Origin: DATFVJ01 sp963826515
GTDB lineage: Bacteria > Actinomycetota > Actinomycetes > Streptosporangiales > Streptosporangiaceae
Assembly: GCA_963826515.1 (NCBI GenBank)
Contig: CAWGXI010000010.1
Coordinates: 186,001-250,000, forward strand
Length of the DNA stretch: 64,000 nucleotides
Direction: 5' to 3'
Shown here in pieces: positions 17,905 through 27,380 of the stretch (position 1 is its first letter; every line of letters begins with the position of its first letter). The translations under genes were made by a program, and so were the position numbers. The notes beneath the pieces are model-generated. The model saw only the letters and a list, made by a program, of their open reading frames with translations, was not told the DNA's origin and did no database searches.

Positions 17905-18889
17905 GCTAAATGGCCGATTGGGCACACTCACGGCTCGGGATGGGGCGTGGCCCTCTCAATGGGGACTCGCGCCAGGTTGGCCGGTGCAGGCCATCTGGCA
18001 GGTCGCTGCCCACTAGATGCCTGGCCCTCGTCGGCGCGACAGAACAGCGTGATCTGGGCGCGTCCATCGACCCAGCGCCGGACTGCCGCCGACGCGCAGA
18101 AAGCTGCGGATAGCGCCCCCCGCCGCGGGCCCCGGCCACGGCCGTGACGAAGGTGGCCGTCTCTTCGAGCCGCGCCTCGTGGCCGCGCGGCCAGACTCCG
18201 ATGGGCGCCAGCACCCGGCGAGTCGTGTCCGATTCTGGGAGCAGAATGGGAGCGGTGAAACGCCGCCGGGTGCGGTCAGGCGCGGTGATCGTAGCCGCAT
18301 CAATCGCTCGACCTGCGGGAACGTCGTACACCAGCGGCTTCGCCGCATGGAGCGATTCGGAAAACCGGGAAATGGCACGTCAAGGGCCTGCCGCAGGAAA
18401 CTGCGGATGCCATCACAGGCCACCACGTAGGCCCCGCGCATTACCGTCCCGTCGGCGGCGTTCAACCGCACCTCATCGTCGTCCCTGCTCGACGCCTGTC
18501 ACCGCGCACGGCCACCGGATTTCCGCGCCAAGCTCGGGCGCCCTGACCGCGAGCCCCATGTTGCTCTGGGGCATGTCGAGCAGATAAGGGAAATCCGAAT
18601 CGAGCCTGGCGAGGTCGATGGCCGCGCCCTTGAGCCCGAACGGGAAGCTGCGCACCGCCAGGCCCGCGGCGGTGAACCGGCTGGCCAGGCCGCGCAGGTC
18701 GAGCATCTCCATGCTCCTGGCATGCTGGCAGATGACGCGTGAATCGGTCCGTAATCCGTCCCGTCGTTCGAGCACCTGGCACTGCGCGCCGGCCTGGGCA
18801 AGCTCGGCCGCAATAGTCAGGCCCGCGGCCCGGCGTCGGCGACAATGTTGCGGGGAGGCGCGCGCAACGTTAAGTCCTCCTCGCCGCAA
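17905..18889 (-). pseudogene. FAD-dependent aromatic monooxygenase (PcpB/PHBH-like), multiply frameshifted
   Basis: From the high-coordinate end, AAGLTIAAELAQAGAQCQVL is the Rossmann GxGxxG region with its first glycines out of frame. SRVICQHARSMEMLDLRGLA and FPYLLDMPQSNMGLAVRAPE follow. After another shift, VMRGAYVVACDGIRSFLRQA and LDVPFPGF are the DG motif region. The C-terminal FAD motif is not recoverable. At least three frame changes make it nonfunctional. Confidence 0.7.
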
Positions 18890-19004
18890 CGTGGGTCATT
18901 TGGAGATCTGCGGATGTAAAGTTCAGCCTAGTCAGCAGGCGTGTCCATCGAGACAATCCATGGCTTAGCACAGATGTGGCCAAAATCGTCCCTATCGAGG
19001 CCTG

Positions 19005-21158
19005 GTGACAGGAGCGGAGCAAGTGGTGTCTGGGAGGGCCGGTTCGAGCACCGTACCCGGATCTAGCGCGCCCCTCCCCAGCCAGGGACACCTGGCCAGC
19101 TTGTCCGGCCGTACGCTGGTGCTCGGAGTGGATCACTCCGGCCAGATCCTGCAGTACGACCGGGCCACTCCCGGCGCCCTCGGGCTGCCGCGAGGCAGCC
19201 TCCTTGGCGCTCACCTGCTCGATCTGGTCTTCGACCCGGCGGAACAGCAAGCGGCGCTCACTGGCCTGCTCGACGCCGTCCGCGCCGATCGCGAGAGCAC
19301 GGCGGTGCTATCGATCAAGCGCGAAAGCCAGTCGGCAACCGACGCGGTCGTGACCGTTCAGCCGGTCTGCGCGAGCCAGCCCGGCCCTGCCGCTCTCGTG
19401 GTCATCCGGATCGCGCCGTCGAACGACGAACGGTTCGTCGACCCTGCGCTGATGCGGCGCGCCCTGCTCGACGATTCCTTCACGCGGATAGGCGCGACAC
19501 TCGACCTAGACCAGATGGGCCGCGGCCTGATCAACGTTGTCGTGCCGCACTTCTGCAACGCCGGCGCCTTGCTCGTGCTCGAGAGCCTGGTCGGCGAGGA
19601 CGAGTTCCCCGTGTATTCCACGGACGGGGCGCACCTGCTGAGACGGATCGCCGTCGCCTATGACGACGCGAACGATGCCTGGGACGCGGCATTTCCCACC
19701 GGCGAAGTGCTGCGCTACCCGAATGGCTCTATGTACGTAAAGTGCATGGACTCCGGCGAGCCGGTCCGCGAGGTCAGGCTCGCGGAGGAGAACGCCAACC
19801 GGCTCGCGGAAGCCTGGCAGCGCGCACCGGTCGCCCAACTGCTCACCGGCGCGTCCATCCTGCTTCTTCCGCTCGTCGCACGTGGCAGCACACTCGGGTT
19901 CTTCGTTTGCACGCGCAAACTGGGCAACCGCACCTTCGACCCGTACGACACCGAGATCGGCATGGAGTTCGCCTCCCGCGCCGCCATCTTCATCGACAAT
20001 GCGCGGCGTTACAGCCGGGAGCGCGCCACCGCGCTTACGCTGCAGCGCAGCCTGCTGCCGACTGGCCTTTCCGCGCCGTCTTCTGTTGAGGTCCGGCATC
20101 GCTACCTGCCGGGCAGCAAGCTGATCGAGGTCGGCGGCGACTGGTACGAATCGATCGCGCTGCCCGGCGCGCGGGTCGCGCTCGTGGTCGGTGACGTGGC
20201 CGGACACGGCGTGCGTGCCGCCGTCACCATGGGCAGGTTGCGCACCGCGATTCAGACCCTCGCCAGGCTCGAGCTTTCGCCCACCGAGTCGCTGCAGCAG
20301 CTTGACGAACTCATGCAGACGCTCGGCGAGCGGGAACCGCACTTCGCGACGTGCGCGTATGCCGTATTCGATGCGGTGACAGGCGTCCTCGAGGTCGCCT
20401 CTGCCGGTCACCTGCCGCCGTTGCTCGTCCGGCCCGACGGCAGCAGCGTGTACCTTGAAGTGCCACCTGCGCCGCCGCTCGGCATCGGGGAAGGACCGAT
20501 CCACAGCCGGGAGTTCACGATCGACGACGGCAGCCTCTTCGTGCTGTACACCGACGGTCTGGTGGAGAACCGCACCAGGGACATCGATGACGGGCTTGCC
20601 CGGCTGCGGAAGATCTTCGGACCTGGATCGGCGTCCCGCCCGCTCGAGGACCTGTGCAAGGCCACCTTGGACGGCGTCTACGCCGACCAGCAGCGCGACG
20701 ACATCGCGGTGCTCATCGCGCGCCTGCGGCAGTTGCCTGCCGACCACTACGTAACCTGGCTGCTGGACGCTGACCCGGCCTCGGTGGGCGAGGCACGCGC
20801 ACTGGTCCGCGCGTCGCTGAAGCAGTGGGAGCTGACCGACCTCGCCGACACGACCGAGCTGCTCGTTTCTGAGCTTGTCACCAACGCGCTCCGGTACGCG
20901 AGCGGTCAGATCACGGTCCGCATGGTCCTCGAGCGGACGCTGGTCTGCGAGGTGCTCGATGACTCCGCCGCACTGCCGAAGCTCAAGCAGGCCGGCGGCA
21001 ACGACGAATCCGGGCGAGGGCTCCATGTCGTCGGCCAGCTCGCGCAGCGGTGGGGGACCCGCAGGACCGCCGCGGGCAAGGTGGTCTGGTGCGAGCAGCC
21101 GGTCCCGGCTACTGAGCCCGCCATCCCGGCGGATGAGCAGTACCCCGCGGGTTCATAA
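19005..21158 (+). CDS. PAS-GAF-SpoIIE-HATPase regulatory phosphatase (PP2C-type)
   Basis: 717 aa. It has a PAS-like region (about 30-135, LVLGVDHSGQILQYDRATPG), a GAF region (about 155-325), a SpoIIE/PP2C domain (about 350-565; GGDWYESIALPGARVALVVG, DVAGHGVRAAVTMGRL, FVLYTDGLVENR), and a C-terminal RsbW-like HATPase (about 590-700; TELLVSELVTNALRYASGQI, ESGRGLHVVGQLAQRWG). Such proteins control anti-anti-sigma phosphorylation (partner switching), and this one carries both phosphatase and kinase-like modules. The only STAS gene in the window is broken, so the partner is elsewhere. Confidence 0.93.
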   Translation: MTGAEQVVSGRAGSSTVPGSSAPLPSQGHLASLSGRTLVLGVDHSGQILQYDRATPGALGLPRGSLLGAHLLDLVFDPAEQQAALTGLLDAVRADRESTAVLSIKRESQSATDAVVTVQPVCASQPGPAALVVIRIAPSNDERFVDPALMRRALLDDSFTRIGATLDLDQMGRGLINVVVPHFCNAGALLVLESLVGEDEFPVYSTDGAHLLRRIAVAYDDANDAWDAAFPTGEVLRYPNGSMYVKCMDSGEPVREVRLAEENANRLAEAWQRAPVAQLLTGASILLLPLVARGSTLGFFVCTRKLGNRTFDPYDTEIGMEFASRAAIFIDNARRYSRERATALTLQRSLLPTGLSAPSSVEVRHRYLPGSKLIEVGGDWYESIALPGARVALVVGDVAGHGVRAAVTMGRLRTAIQTLARLELSPTESLQQLDELMQTLGEREPHFATCAYAVFDAVTGVLEVASAGHLPPLLVRPDGSSVYLEVPPAPPLGIGEGPIHSREFTIDDGSLFVLYTDGLVENRTRDIDDGLARLRKIFGPGSASRPLEDLCKATLDGVYADQQRDDIAVLIARLRQLPADHYVTWLLDADPASVGEARALVRASLKQWELTDLADTTELLVSELVTNALRYASGQITVRMVLERTLVCEVLDDSAALPKLKQAGGNDESGRGLHVVGQLAQRWGTRRTAAGKVVWCEQPVPATEPAIPADEQYPAGS

Positions 21159-21384
21159 GGCGGCCAAGCGCTGCCGAAACGAACACCAGCCGGTGCTGGG
21201 CCAACCAAGCGGAGGCGAACGACGGCCTGCAGCGGCGCGACCCCCGTTTGACCTGGGCAGGAGGTGGCACGCCGCAGAATCGTGGGCTTCTCCGGATAGC
21301 AGCGTCACAGGCGGCCCTCGCCTTCATAGCTGGCTCAGAAGTTTCTCCGACAGGCCGCAGAGCCCGGCGGGCGAGGCTGTTGCC

Positions 21385-21601
21385 ATGACCAGCCGGCATC
21401 CGACCGGCCTCCCCGCAGGCTGGAGACTCCGCCAAGACGAACTGGGTGTGGCTCAACATCCCCTTGTGCGCGATTGTTTTTCTCGCCGTCGTTGGCATCC
21501 CGCTGCGGCTCGTGTTGACCGATCCCGACCAGAGGGCGGCCAAGGCCGGCGCGAGCCGGTCCGCAGGGAACGGCGACCGCCACCACAAGCTTGCCGCCTA
21601 A
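21385..21601 (+). pseudogene. Small single-pass membrane protein, frameshifted
   Basis: An ATG at 21385 begins MTSRHPTGLPAGW. A second frame from about 21425 reads DSAKTNWVWLNIPLCAIVFL and AVVGIPLRLVLTDPDQRAAK, which is one transmembrane helix with a charged tail. The two joined by one indel would give a protein of about 72 aa. The family is not recognised. Confidence 0.4.
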
Positions 21602-21858
21602 CCTGCGCCTAACCCAGGCCGCGCCATCGGGCGCGGACGGGATCGGCAGGAACACCGGGCGCCTGGCCAGGGCGGGGCGCGCCCGCCCCCAGCCAGCTCA
21701 CCACTTACGGCGAGACCCAATGAAGATGCGCCGGCTGGCGCGCGCCTCGATGCCGCGGACGGCCGGGACCCGCAGCAGCCGGCGGACGATCGTCAAGCCC
21801 AGCTGCAGCGAGGCCGGCTTGGGCCGCCTCCCCAAGCCGAGCGGGGGCTTGCCAGCTC

Positions 21859-21925
21859 CATGATCCGTTTTTCTGTTAAGTCGCCTGCGTTATCTGCGGG
21901 CAACTTAACACGCTTGCGGATCATG
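21859..21925. repeat. 67-bp palindromic repeat, copy 1
   Basis: The ends CATGATCCG and CGGATCATG are perfectly inverted. An inner pair GTTAAGT and ACTTAAC surrounds a short loop. Copies of the same layout occur at 39349 and 48260. Confidence 0.85.
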
Positions 21926-22173
21926 GGCCGATCCCAGCGGGGTGAGCGGGATGGTGGCGAGAACATGCGTCGCTGGCGTCCCGATGGGGTGCGCTCGCGG
22001 CTTGCCCGTGGCCAGCCGCCCAGGAGGCGGAAGATCGTCTTAAATCGAACCGGGCGGGCGGGGGCGCGCCCGCCCCGGCCACGCGCTTGCGCGTCAACCC
22101 GTCACAAGCACCGGCGCCGCCGCCTATGGTGAAACAGTCCCAGTGATAACCGGACGGATGAGGTACCGACATC

Positions 22174-23391
22174 ATGGACGGGTGGCCGGACGACTGGTTC
22201 CGCGATGACGGCCCCGGAGCCAGCGCAGGCAACCGAGGGCCCGGAGGGGCCGAGCGAGGCCCGGTGGGCGATCCGACCGTGCAACTTCCGCACGCCGGTG
22301 CGCCCAGCCAGGCCGCCGCAGCACGGGCCCGCGCTGCGGGCGGTGACGCGTGGCGCGGCCAGGGCGCGCCGCCCGATACACAGTGGCCGGATCAGTCGCC
22401 CACCCGGAGGTCACGCGGACGCGCAGCCAGGAGCGGCGGCAGCGGACACCGCACCTTCAAGATCATCACAGCGCTGGTGGCCCTGCTCCTCGCCGGCACC
22501 GCCGGCATGTACTTCTACCTAGATTCCAAGCTGAACAGAGTGGCAGTCTTCGCCGACTACACCGACCGGCCGACCGGGTCTGCAGGCGAGAACTGGCTCA
22601 TCACCGGATCAGATAGCCGCCAGGGCCTGACCACGCAGCAGGAGAATCAGCTTGCGACCGGCCACGACATCTCGGGCCAGCGCTCTGACACGATCATGCT
22701 GCTGCACATCGGCGGCGGTACGCCCACGCTGGTGAGCCTGCCGCGCGATCTCTACGTGGATATCCCAGGCCACGGCATGAACAAGATCAACGCCGCCTTC
22801 TCGTTTGGCGGGCCGAAGCTGCTCGCTGAGACGGTGCAGAATTACACCGGCCTGCGCATCGAGCATTACATGGGTATCGGTTTCGGCGGTCTGGTCAGCG
22901 TGGTGGACTCGGTCGGCGGAGTGAAGATCTGCGTCAAGCAAGCGCTTGACGACACCGCCTCCGGCCTCCACCTCAAGCCCGGCTGCCAGACACTCAACGG
23001 CGGCCAGGCGCTTGGCTATGTACGCGACCGCCACTCGTTCGGGGCCAGCGACCTGCAACGGGTGCAGGACCAGCGAGCCTTCCTCAAGGCACTGCTGAGC
23101 AAGGCCACCAGCCCCGCCGTGTTCCTCAACCCGTTCACCGCCATCCCGACGGCCACGAGTTCGGCGGGCGCGCTCAGCGTGGACGAGGGCACGCACCTGT
23201 ACCAGCTGATCCATGTCGCGTTCGCCCTGCGCGGACCGCAGACCACCACCGTCCCGCTCGCCGGCAGCGAGGCCACCGCGGACGGCGCCGTGCTGCTGAC
23301 CGACCGCACCAAGGCGCTGCGGCTTTTCGACGCGCTCGGCAACAATCAGCCGGTCCCCAAGGACCTGCTGAGCGGCACATCTGGCGCGTGA
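22174..23391 (+). CDS. LytR-CpsA-Psr (LCP) family cell-wall glycopolymer ligase
   Basis: 405 aa. A long Pro/Arg-rich cytoplasmic N-terminus is followed by one transmembrane helix (about 90-112, FKIITALVALLLAGTAGMYF), then an extracellular LCP domain. It contains LITGSDSR, SDTIMLLHIGGG, LVSLPRDLYVDIPG, KINAAFSFGGPKLLAETVQN and GYVRDRHSFGASDLQRVQDQ with the conserved Arg/Asp residues that bind polyprenyl-pyrophosphate substrates. LCP enzymes transfer teichoic acid, arabinogalactan or similar polymers to peptidoglycan. It lies 61 bp before a two-component system, which may respond to envelope state. Confidence 0.93.
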   Translation: MDGWPDDWFRDDGPGASAGNRGPGGAERGPVGDPTVQLPHAGAPSQAAAARARAAGGDAWRGQGAPPDTQWPDQSPTRRSRGRAARSGGSGHRTFKIITALVALLLAGTAGMYFYLDSKLNRVAVFADYTDRPTGSAGENWLITGSDSRQGLTTQQENQLATGHDISGQRSDTIMLLHIGGGTPTLVSLPRDLYVDIPGHGMNKINAAFSFGGPKLLAETVQNYTGLRIEHYMGIGFGGLVSVVDSVGGVKICVKQALDDTASGLHLKPGCQTLNGGQALGYVRDRHSFGASDLQRVQDQRAFLKALLSKATSPAVFLNPFTAIPTATSSAGALSVDEGTHLYQLIHVAFALRGPQTTTVPLAGSEATADGAVLLTDRTKALRLFDALGNNQPVPKDLLSGTSGA

Positions 23392-23403
23392 GCATAGTTG
23401 CTT

Positions 23404-23432
23404 CTCAGCGAGCCTTCAGGAATCGTTCAGCC
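23404..23432 (+). promoter_or_regulatory. Three direct TCAG repeats with 11-bp period (likely response-regulator site)
   Basis: CTCAGCG, TTCAGGA and TTCAGCC start exactly 11 bp apart just before the response regulator gene. OmpR/PhoP-type regulators bind such tandem half-sites on one face of the helix, so autoregulation is a reasonable inference. Confidence 0.5.
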
Positions 23433-23452
23433 ACACGGGCGACGATGGTGAC

Positions 23453-24181
23453 ATGAACAAGCCGACAGGTAACGGCCGGCGCCCTGATGCCAGGCTGCTT
23501 GTCGTCGAGGACGAGCCGAGCATTTGTGAGCTGCTCGCCGCCAGCTTGCGCTACGCCGGATTCCAGGTGGTGACCGCAGCGGCAGGGACCGAGGCCGTGG
23601 AAAAGGCAGGCAGGCACCGGCCCGATCTCATTGTGCTCGACATCATGCTCCCTGACATGGACGGATTCGACGTGGTCCGGCGGCTGCGCAGCGGTGGCAC
23701 TCACACCCCCGTGGTATTCCTGACCGCACGCGATGCCACCGACGACAAGATCCGGGGGCTGACTCTCGGCGGGGACGACTACGTCACCAAGCCATTCAGC
23801 CTGGAGGAAGTGATCGCGAGGATCCGCGCGGTGCTCCGCCGCACCCGCGGCGATGTGCAAGATCCCTCGCCACGGCTCAAGTTCGCCGACCTGGAACTGG
23901 ACGAGGAGAGCCATGAGGTCTGGCGTGGCGGCGCGTCCGTGCAGCTCTCCCCCACCGAATTCAAGCTGCTCCGCTACTTCATGACGAACGCGAACCGGGT
24001 GCTTTCCAAGACGCAGATTCTCGATCACGTGTGGAACTACGACTTCCGCGGTGACACCGGCATCGTGGAGTCGTACGTATCCGTCCTCAGGCGCAAGGTC
24101 GACACCGCCGAGCCGCGTCTCATCCATACCCTGCGCGGGGTGGGATACGTACTTCGCTTGCCGCCCGCACCGGCTACCTAG
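23453..24181 (+). CDS. OmpR/PhoB-family response regulator
   Basis: 242 aa. The receiver domain has LLVVEDEP (acidic pocket), phosphoacceptor Asp in LIVLDIMLPDMDG (about residue 63), the Thr in VVFLTARDAT and Lys in DDYVTKPFSLEEV. The C-terminal winged helix has LSPTEFKLLRYFMTNANRVL, DTGIVESYVSVLRRKVD and LIHTLRGVGYVLR. It is followed after 10 bp by its histidine kinase. Confidence 0.96.
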   Translation: MNKPTGNGRRPDARLLVVEDEPSICELLAASLRYAGFQVVTAAAGTEAVEKAGRHRPDLIVLDIMLPDMDGFDVVRRLRSGGTHTPVVFLTARDATDDKIRGLTLGGDDYVTKPFSLEEVIARIRAVLRRTRGDVQDPSPRLKFADLELDEESHEVWRGGASVQLSPTEFKLLRYFMTNANRVLSKTQILDHVWNYDFRGDTGIVESYVSVLRRKVDTAEPRLIHTLRGVGYVLRLPPAPAT

Positions 24182-24191
24182 GCGCTTACAG

Positions 24192-25820
24192 GTGCGTCGA
24201 TTCGCCAGACGCTCATGGCGGGGCATCGCCAGGTACTCCGCCAGTATTCCGCTGCGGATCAAGCTCCTCACCGGAGCGGTCACCCTTGTCGCCATCGCGC
24301 TCGCGGTGATCAGCGTGGTGAGCATCGCCGTTTTTCACAGCTACCTGCTCAATCAGACCGGTAAGCAGCTCGAGAACTATGTCAGCAAGCACGTCACCGG
24401 AGAAAGGCAGGCGCCCCTATTCCCCGGCTTGTCACAACGCAGCGGGTTCAGGTTCCAGCGCACACCGGGGCTGGGCGGATTCACCCTTGAGGTCCTCGAC
24501 AGCAAGGGCCAGCTGGTGGCCGACCAGACCGGTGGCCCCGCCGGCCCCGTCGTGCCCGCCGATCCGGCCTGGCTGACGGCTCATGTCGGCAAGCTCGTCA
24601 CCTTGCCCGCCAGGTCCGGCGGCGGCACCTGGCAGGTGATCACCGAGCCGGGTTTCTACGTCTTCAACCGGACTCCGTTCGCGGGAACGAGTCCCACCCA
24701 AAATGGGATACCTGGCGAGGTCGTCTTCAGCACCACCCCGCCAGGCTCGCCGCAAGCGGCCGCCCAGGCTGGCACCCTCGTCGTCGGCGTCGACCTGGGC
24801 AGCATCCGCCACACCATCAGCACGCTTGCCCTGATCGACCTGGCGGTGAGCGGCGCCGTGATCGTGCTCCTGGCCGGAGTCGGCGCGGCGCTGATACGCG
24901 CCAGCCTGCGGCCTCTCGCCGAGATCGAGCAGACCGCTGGAGCGATAGCCGCAGGTGACCTGTCCCGCCGGGTACCCGACCGTGACCCGCGTACCGAGGT
25001 GGGCAGCCTGGCGCGGTCGCTGAACACGATGCTGAGCCAGATCGAGCAGGCGTTCCGCGCCCGTGCCGCGTCCGAGGCTACCGCCCGCCAGTCCGAGGAG
25101 CGGATGCGCAGGTTCGTCGCTGACGCGAGCCACGAACTCCGCACTCCGCTGAGCGTGATCCGGGGTTTCGCGGAGTATTACCGGCAGCGCGGCGGGCTCA
25201 AGGAGGATGAACTCGACCGGCTGATCAGGCGCGTCGAGGACGAGGCCGCCCGGATGGGCATCCTGGTCGAGGACCTGCTGCTGCTCGCGAGGCTCGACCA
25301 GCAGCGGCCGCTGCAACGCAAGCCGGTCGACCTGCTTGCGCTCAGCGCCGACGCCGTGCAGGACGCGAGGCTGCTCGCGCCACAGCGCAGCGTTCAGCTG
25401 AGCATCGGCTCCGGCGGTCCCTTCCTCGTCCTCGGTGACGAGGCACGGCTGCGGCAGATCATCGGCAACCTGGTGAACAACGCGCTCACCCACACGCCCG
25501 AGGGCAGCCCGGTCGAGCTGCGGCTAGGAACCTGCCCAGCCGACGCCGCCGTCGTGCTCGAGGTGGCCGACCGCGGACCCGGCCTCACCGCGCAGCAGGC
25601 CGATCGGGTGTTCGAGCGTTTCTACCGCGCGGACGCCGCCCGCACCCGCAAGACCGGCGGCACGGGCCTGGGCCTGGCTATCGTGGCGGCCCTGTCAGCC
25701 GCGCACGGAGGTACCGTATCCGTGGACAGCCAGCCCGGGCAGGGCGCGACCTTCCGGATCACGCTGCCGCTGGCGCCCGATGCGGCAGGCATCCAGGCTC
25801 CCAACGGCGACCTGCAATAG
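24192..25820 (+). CDS. Two-component sensor histidine kinase
   Basis: About 542 aa. Two transmembrane helices (LLTGAVTLVAIALAVISVVS near 27-50 and LIDLAVSGAVIVLLAGVGAA near 212-235) flank an extracytoplasmic sensor of about 160 residues. HAMP, the HisKA box FVADASHELRTPLSVIRGFA, then HATPase motifs NLVNNALTHTPEGSPV, DRGPGLTAQQADRVFERF and GGTGLGLAIVAALSAAHGG follow. The GTG at 24192 is chosen because the open frame upstream overlaps the regulator. Adjacent LCP gene suggests envelope signalling, which is inference. Confidence 0.94.
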   Translation: MRRFARRSWRGIARYSASIPLRIKLLTGAVTLVAIALAVISVVSIAVFHSYLLNQTGKQLENYVSKHVTGERQAPLFPGLSQRSGFRFQRTPGLGGFTLEVLDSKGQLVADQTGGPAGPVVPADPAWLTAHVGKLVTLPARSGGGTWQVITEPGFYVFNRTPFAGTSPTQNGIPGEVVFSTTPPGSPQAAAQAGTLVVGVDLGSIRHTISTLALIDLAVSGAVIVLLAGVGAALIRASLRPLAEIEQTAGAIAAGDLSRRVPDRDPRTEVGSLARSLNTMLSQIEQAFRARAASEATARQSEERMRRFVADASHELRTPLSVIRGFAEYYRQRGGLKEDELDRLIRRVEDEAARMGILVEDLLLLARLDQQRPLQRKPVDLLALSADAVQDARLLAPQRSVQLSIGSGGPFLVLGDEARLRQIIGNLVNNALTHTPEGSPVELRLGTCPADAAVVLEVADRGPGLTAQQADRVFERFYRADAARTRKTGGTGLGLAIVAALSAAHGGTVSVDSQPGQGATFRITLPLAPDAAGIQAPNGDLQ

Positions 25821-25965
25821 GCCGCCTGCAATAGACGGCCTGCAGCAGCCGGCCTGCAGCAGGGCCCGCGCCCCAATCCGGGCGGCGTTGAGCGCGCGGA
25901 CCGTGGCCACGCCGCTTCGCCCAGCCGAGCAGGTCCCCCTGATCTGATCCCTGGTCCTAGGGAGC

Positions 25966-26143
25966 TAGGTCCGTAGATCTCGGTGGATGCGGGTGGTGTT
26001 CCGGGCGGCGATGCGGCAAGGCCCTGCTTGTTCCTGAGGAGTCGAGTGGAACTATCTGCGGCGACGACAGTGCCGTCCACTACCCCGGTCGTCGTCTGGG
26101 TCGTGGACGGCACTGTCGTCGCCGGCAAAGGTCTGCGCACTAG
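25966..26143. mobile_element. Inverted-repeat element, copy B
   Basis: It starts TAGGTCCGTAGATCTCGG and ends GGTCTGCGCACTAG, both diverged versions of the family ends. The inner inverted repeat AGTGCCGTCCACTACCCC / TGGGTCGTGGACGGCACT is present. It is 3' of the kinase gene and 5' of the truncated oxidoreductase. Confidence 0.8.
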
Positions 26144-26205
26144 AGTGGAGCACACGTTCGAGGCCTGGATCCCGGTCCTGCCCAAGATGCGCGGGCGACA
26201 GCGAC

Positions 26206-26640
26206 GTGGATGTGACGATCATCGGCGGCGGCTTCACCAGGCTGTGGACCGGGTACTACCTGCGCAAAGCCGATCCCGGGTTGCGGATCACCGTGCTGGA
26301 GCGTGAGATCGCCGGCTTCGGCGCATCCGGCCGCAACGGCGCCTGGTGCTCCGCCCTGTTCCCCGCCTCACTCGGCAAGCTCGCCCGGATGGCAGGCCGG
26401 CCTGCCGCGATCGGCATGAACCGTGCCATGCAGGAGACCGTCGACGAGGTCGGCCGCGTCGTGGTGGCGGAGGCCATCGACTGCCACTGGTCGAAGGGCG
26501 GCACCATCCAGCTCGCCCGCTCACGGCCCCAACTCGAGCGTGCGAAGAAGGAGGTGGCGGAGGCGCGCGCGTTCGGCTTCGGCGAGGACGACCTACGGCT
26601 GCTGAGCGCGCGCGAGGCGAGCGGAACACGGGCGGCATGA
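26206..26640 (+). pseudogene. FAD-dependent oxidoreductase (DAO family), truncated at minisatellite
   Basis: The N-terminal DVTIIGGGFTRLWTGYYLRK has the dinucleotide-binding fold (GGGFT instead of GGGxxG, already altered). ITVLEREIAGFGASGRNGAW follows, as in D-amino-acid/glycine oxidase-like proteins (usually about 400-470 aa). The frame stops after 144 residues at a TGA supplied by the first units of an 18-copy minisatellite. The rest of the gene is gone. Confidence 0.7.
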
Positions 26641-26894
26641 ACACGGGCGGCATGAACACAGGCGGCATGAACACAGGCGGCATGAACACAGGCGGCATGA
26701 ACACAGGCGGCATGAGCACAGGCGGCATGAGCACAGGCGGCATGAGCACAGGCGGCATGAGCACAGGCGGCATGAGCACAGGCGGCATGAGCACAGGCGG
26801 CATGAGCACAGGCGGCATGAGCACAGGCGGGATGAGCACAGGCGGCATGAGCGCAGGCGGGATGAGCACAGGCGGCATGAGCGCAGGCGGGATG
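26625..26894. repeat. 15-bp minisatellite, 18 copies
   Basis: Exactly 270 bp of AACACAGGCGGCATG-type units run between the truncated oxidoreductase and the next gene. Every unit carries an ATG in the frame of the following gene, coding MNTGG or MSTGG. Confidence 0.97.
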
Positions 26895-27380
26895 AACACA
26901 GAAACGAGCATCATCGAGACGTCACCACGGGCCCCGGTTCAGGAGAGCGTGCGGATCCGGGCCCACCACGGCGTCGTCAAGAAGCTCGGCCACTGGACCA
27001 CGGCGCGGCGGTTCGACGTGCGGGCCTCGCGTGGCGCCGTCGTGCTCGACCTGCGCTCGCCGTGGATCGCGGCCGGGCACATCGAGATCTGGCTCGACAT
27101 CGACCACGCCACCGTGAAGCTGCTGGTGCCCGACAACGCGATCATCGACGACGGCGACCTGCGCCGGGTCGGCCGGTGCCGGGTCAAGGACTGGACCGGC
27201 AAGGGCGCTCCTGGCAGCCGCCGGATCTTGCTCTGCGGCGAGATGCGTGGCGCCGAGGCCCGGGTGCACCGGGGCGGCGTAGCCATCCTTTCGGCGATGG
27301 CCTCCCGCGCGTACCTCGCCGACGCGCGGCGGGCCCGCCGTGAGGGCCGGTACCCCACTGTCGACCACCCAGCACGATGA
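26892..27380 (+). CDS. Conserved hypothetical protein coupled to DrrAB-like exporter
   Basis: About 162 aa from the last ATG of the minisatellite. The region VRIRAHHGVVKKLGHWTTAR, GAVVLDLRSPWIAAGHIEIW, VKLLVPDNAIIDDGDLRRVG and AEARVHRGGVAILSAMASRA is beta-rich and resembles uncharacterised actinobacterial proteins with LiaF/DUF1707-like strands. The real start is uncertain because the frame is open through all 18 repeats, which would add a GGMST-repeat N-terminus. The stop overlaps the ATG of the ABC ATPase (ATGA), so the three genes are translated together. Confidence 0.65.
   Translation: MNTETSIIETSPRAPVQESVRIRAHHGVVKKLGHWTTARRFDVRASRGAVVLDLRSPWIAAGHIEIWLDIDHATVKLLVPDNAIIDDGDLRRVGRCRVKDWTGKGAPGSRRILLCGEMRGAEARVHRGGVAILSAMASRAYLADARRARREGRYPTVDHPAR

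Larger units (their letters stand above)
21159..22173. other. Long intergenic region with gene remnants and hairpins
   Basis: It contains a broken small membrane-protein frame (listed separately) and a minus-strand tail reading PKPASLQLGLTIVRRLLRVP and ASRRIFIGSRRKW (about 21710-21835) that looks like a gene C-terminus of unknown family. There is also a 67-bp palindromic repeat at 21859. Two G/C hairpins built on GGGCGGG...CCCGCCC lie at about 21670-21688 and 22052-22077 and could terminate transcription. Confidence 0.45.

Noticed and set aside
19506..21026. 506-aa minus-strand open frame
   Set aside because: Antisense shadow of the SpoIIE phosphatase gene.
24051..24191. Upstream start for the histidine kinase
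   Set aside because: It would overlap the response regulator by 130 bp without similarity; GTG 24192 fits the operon spacing.
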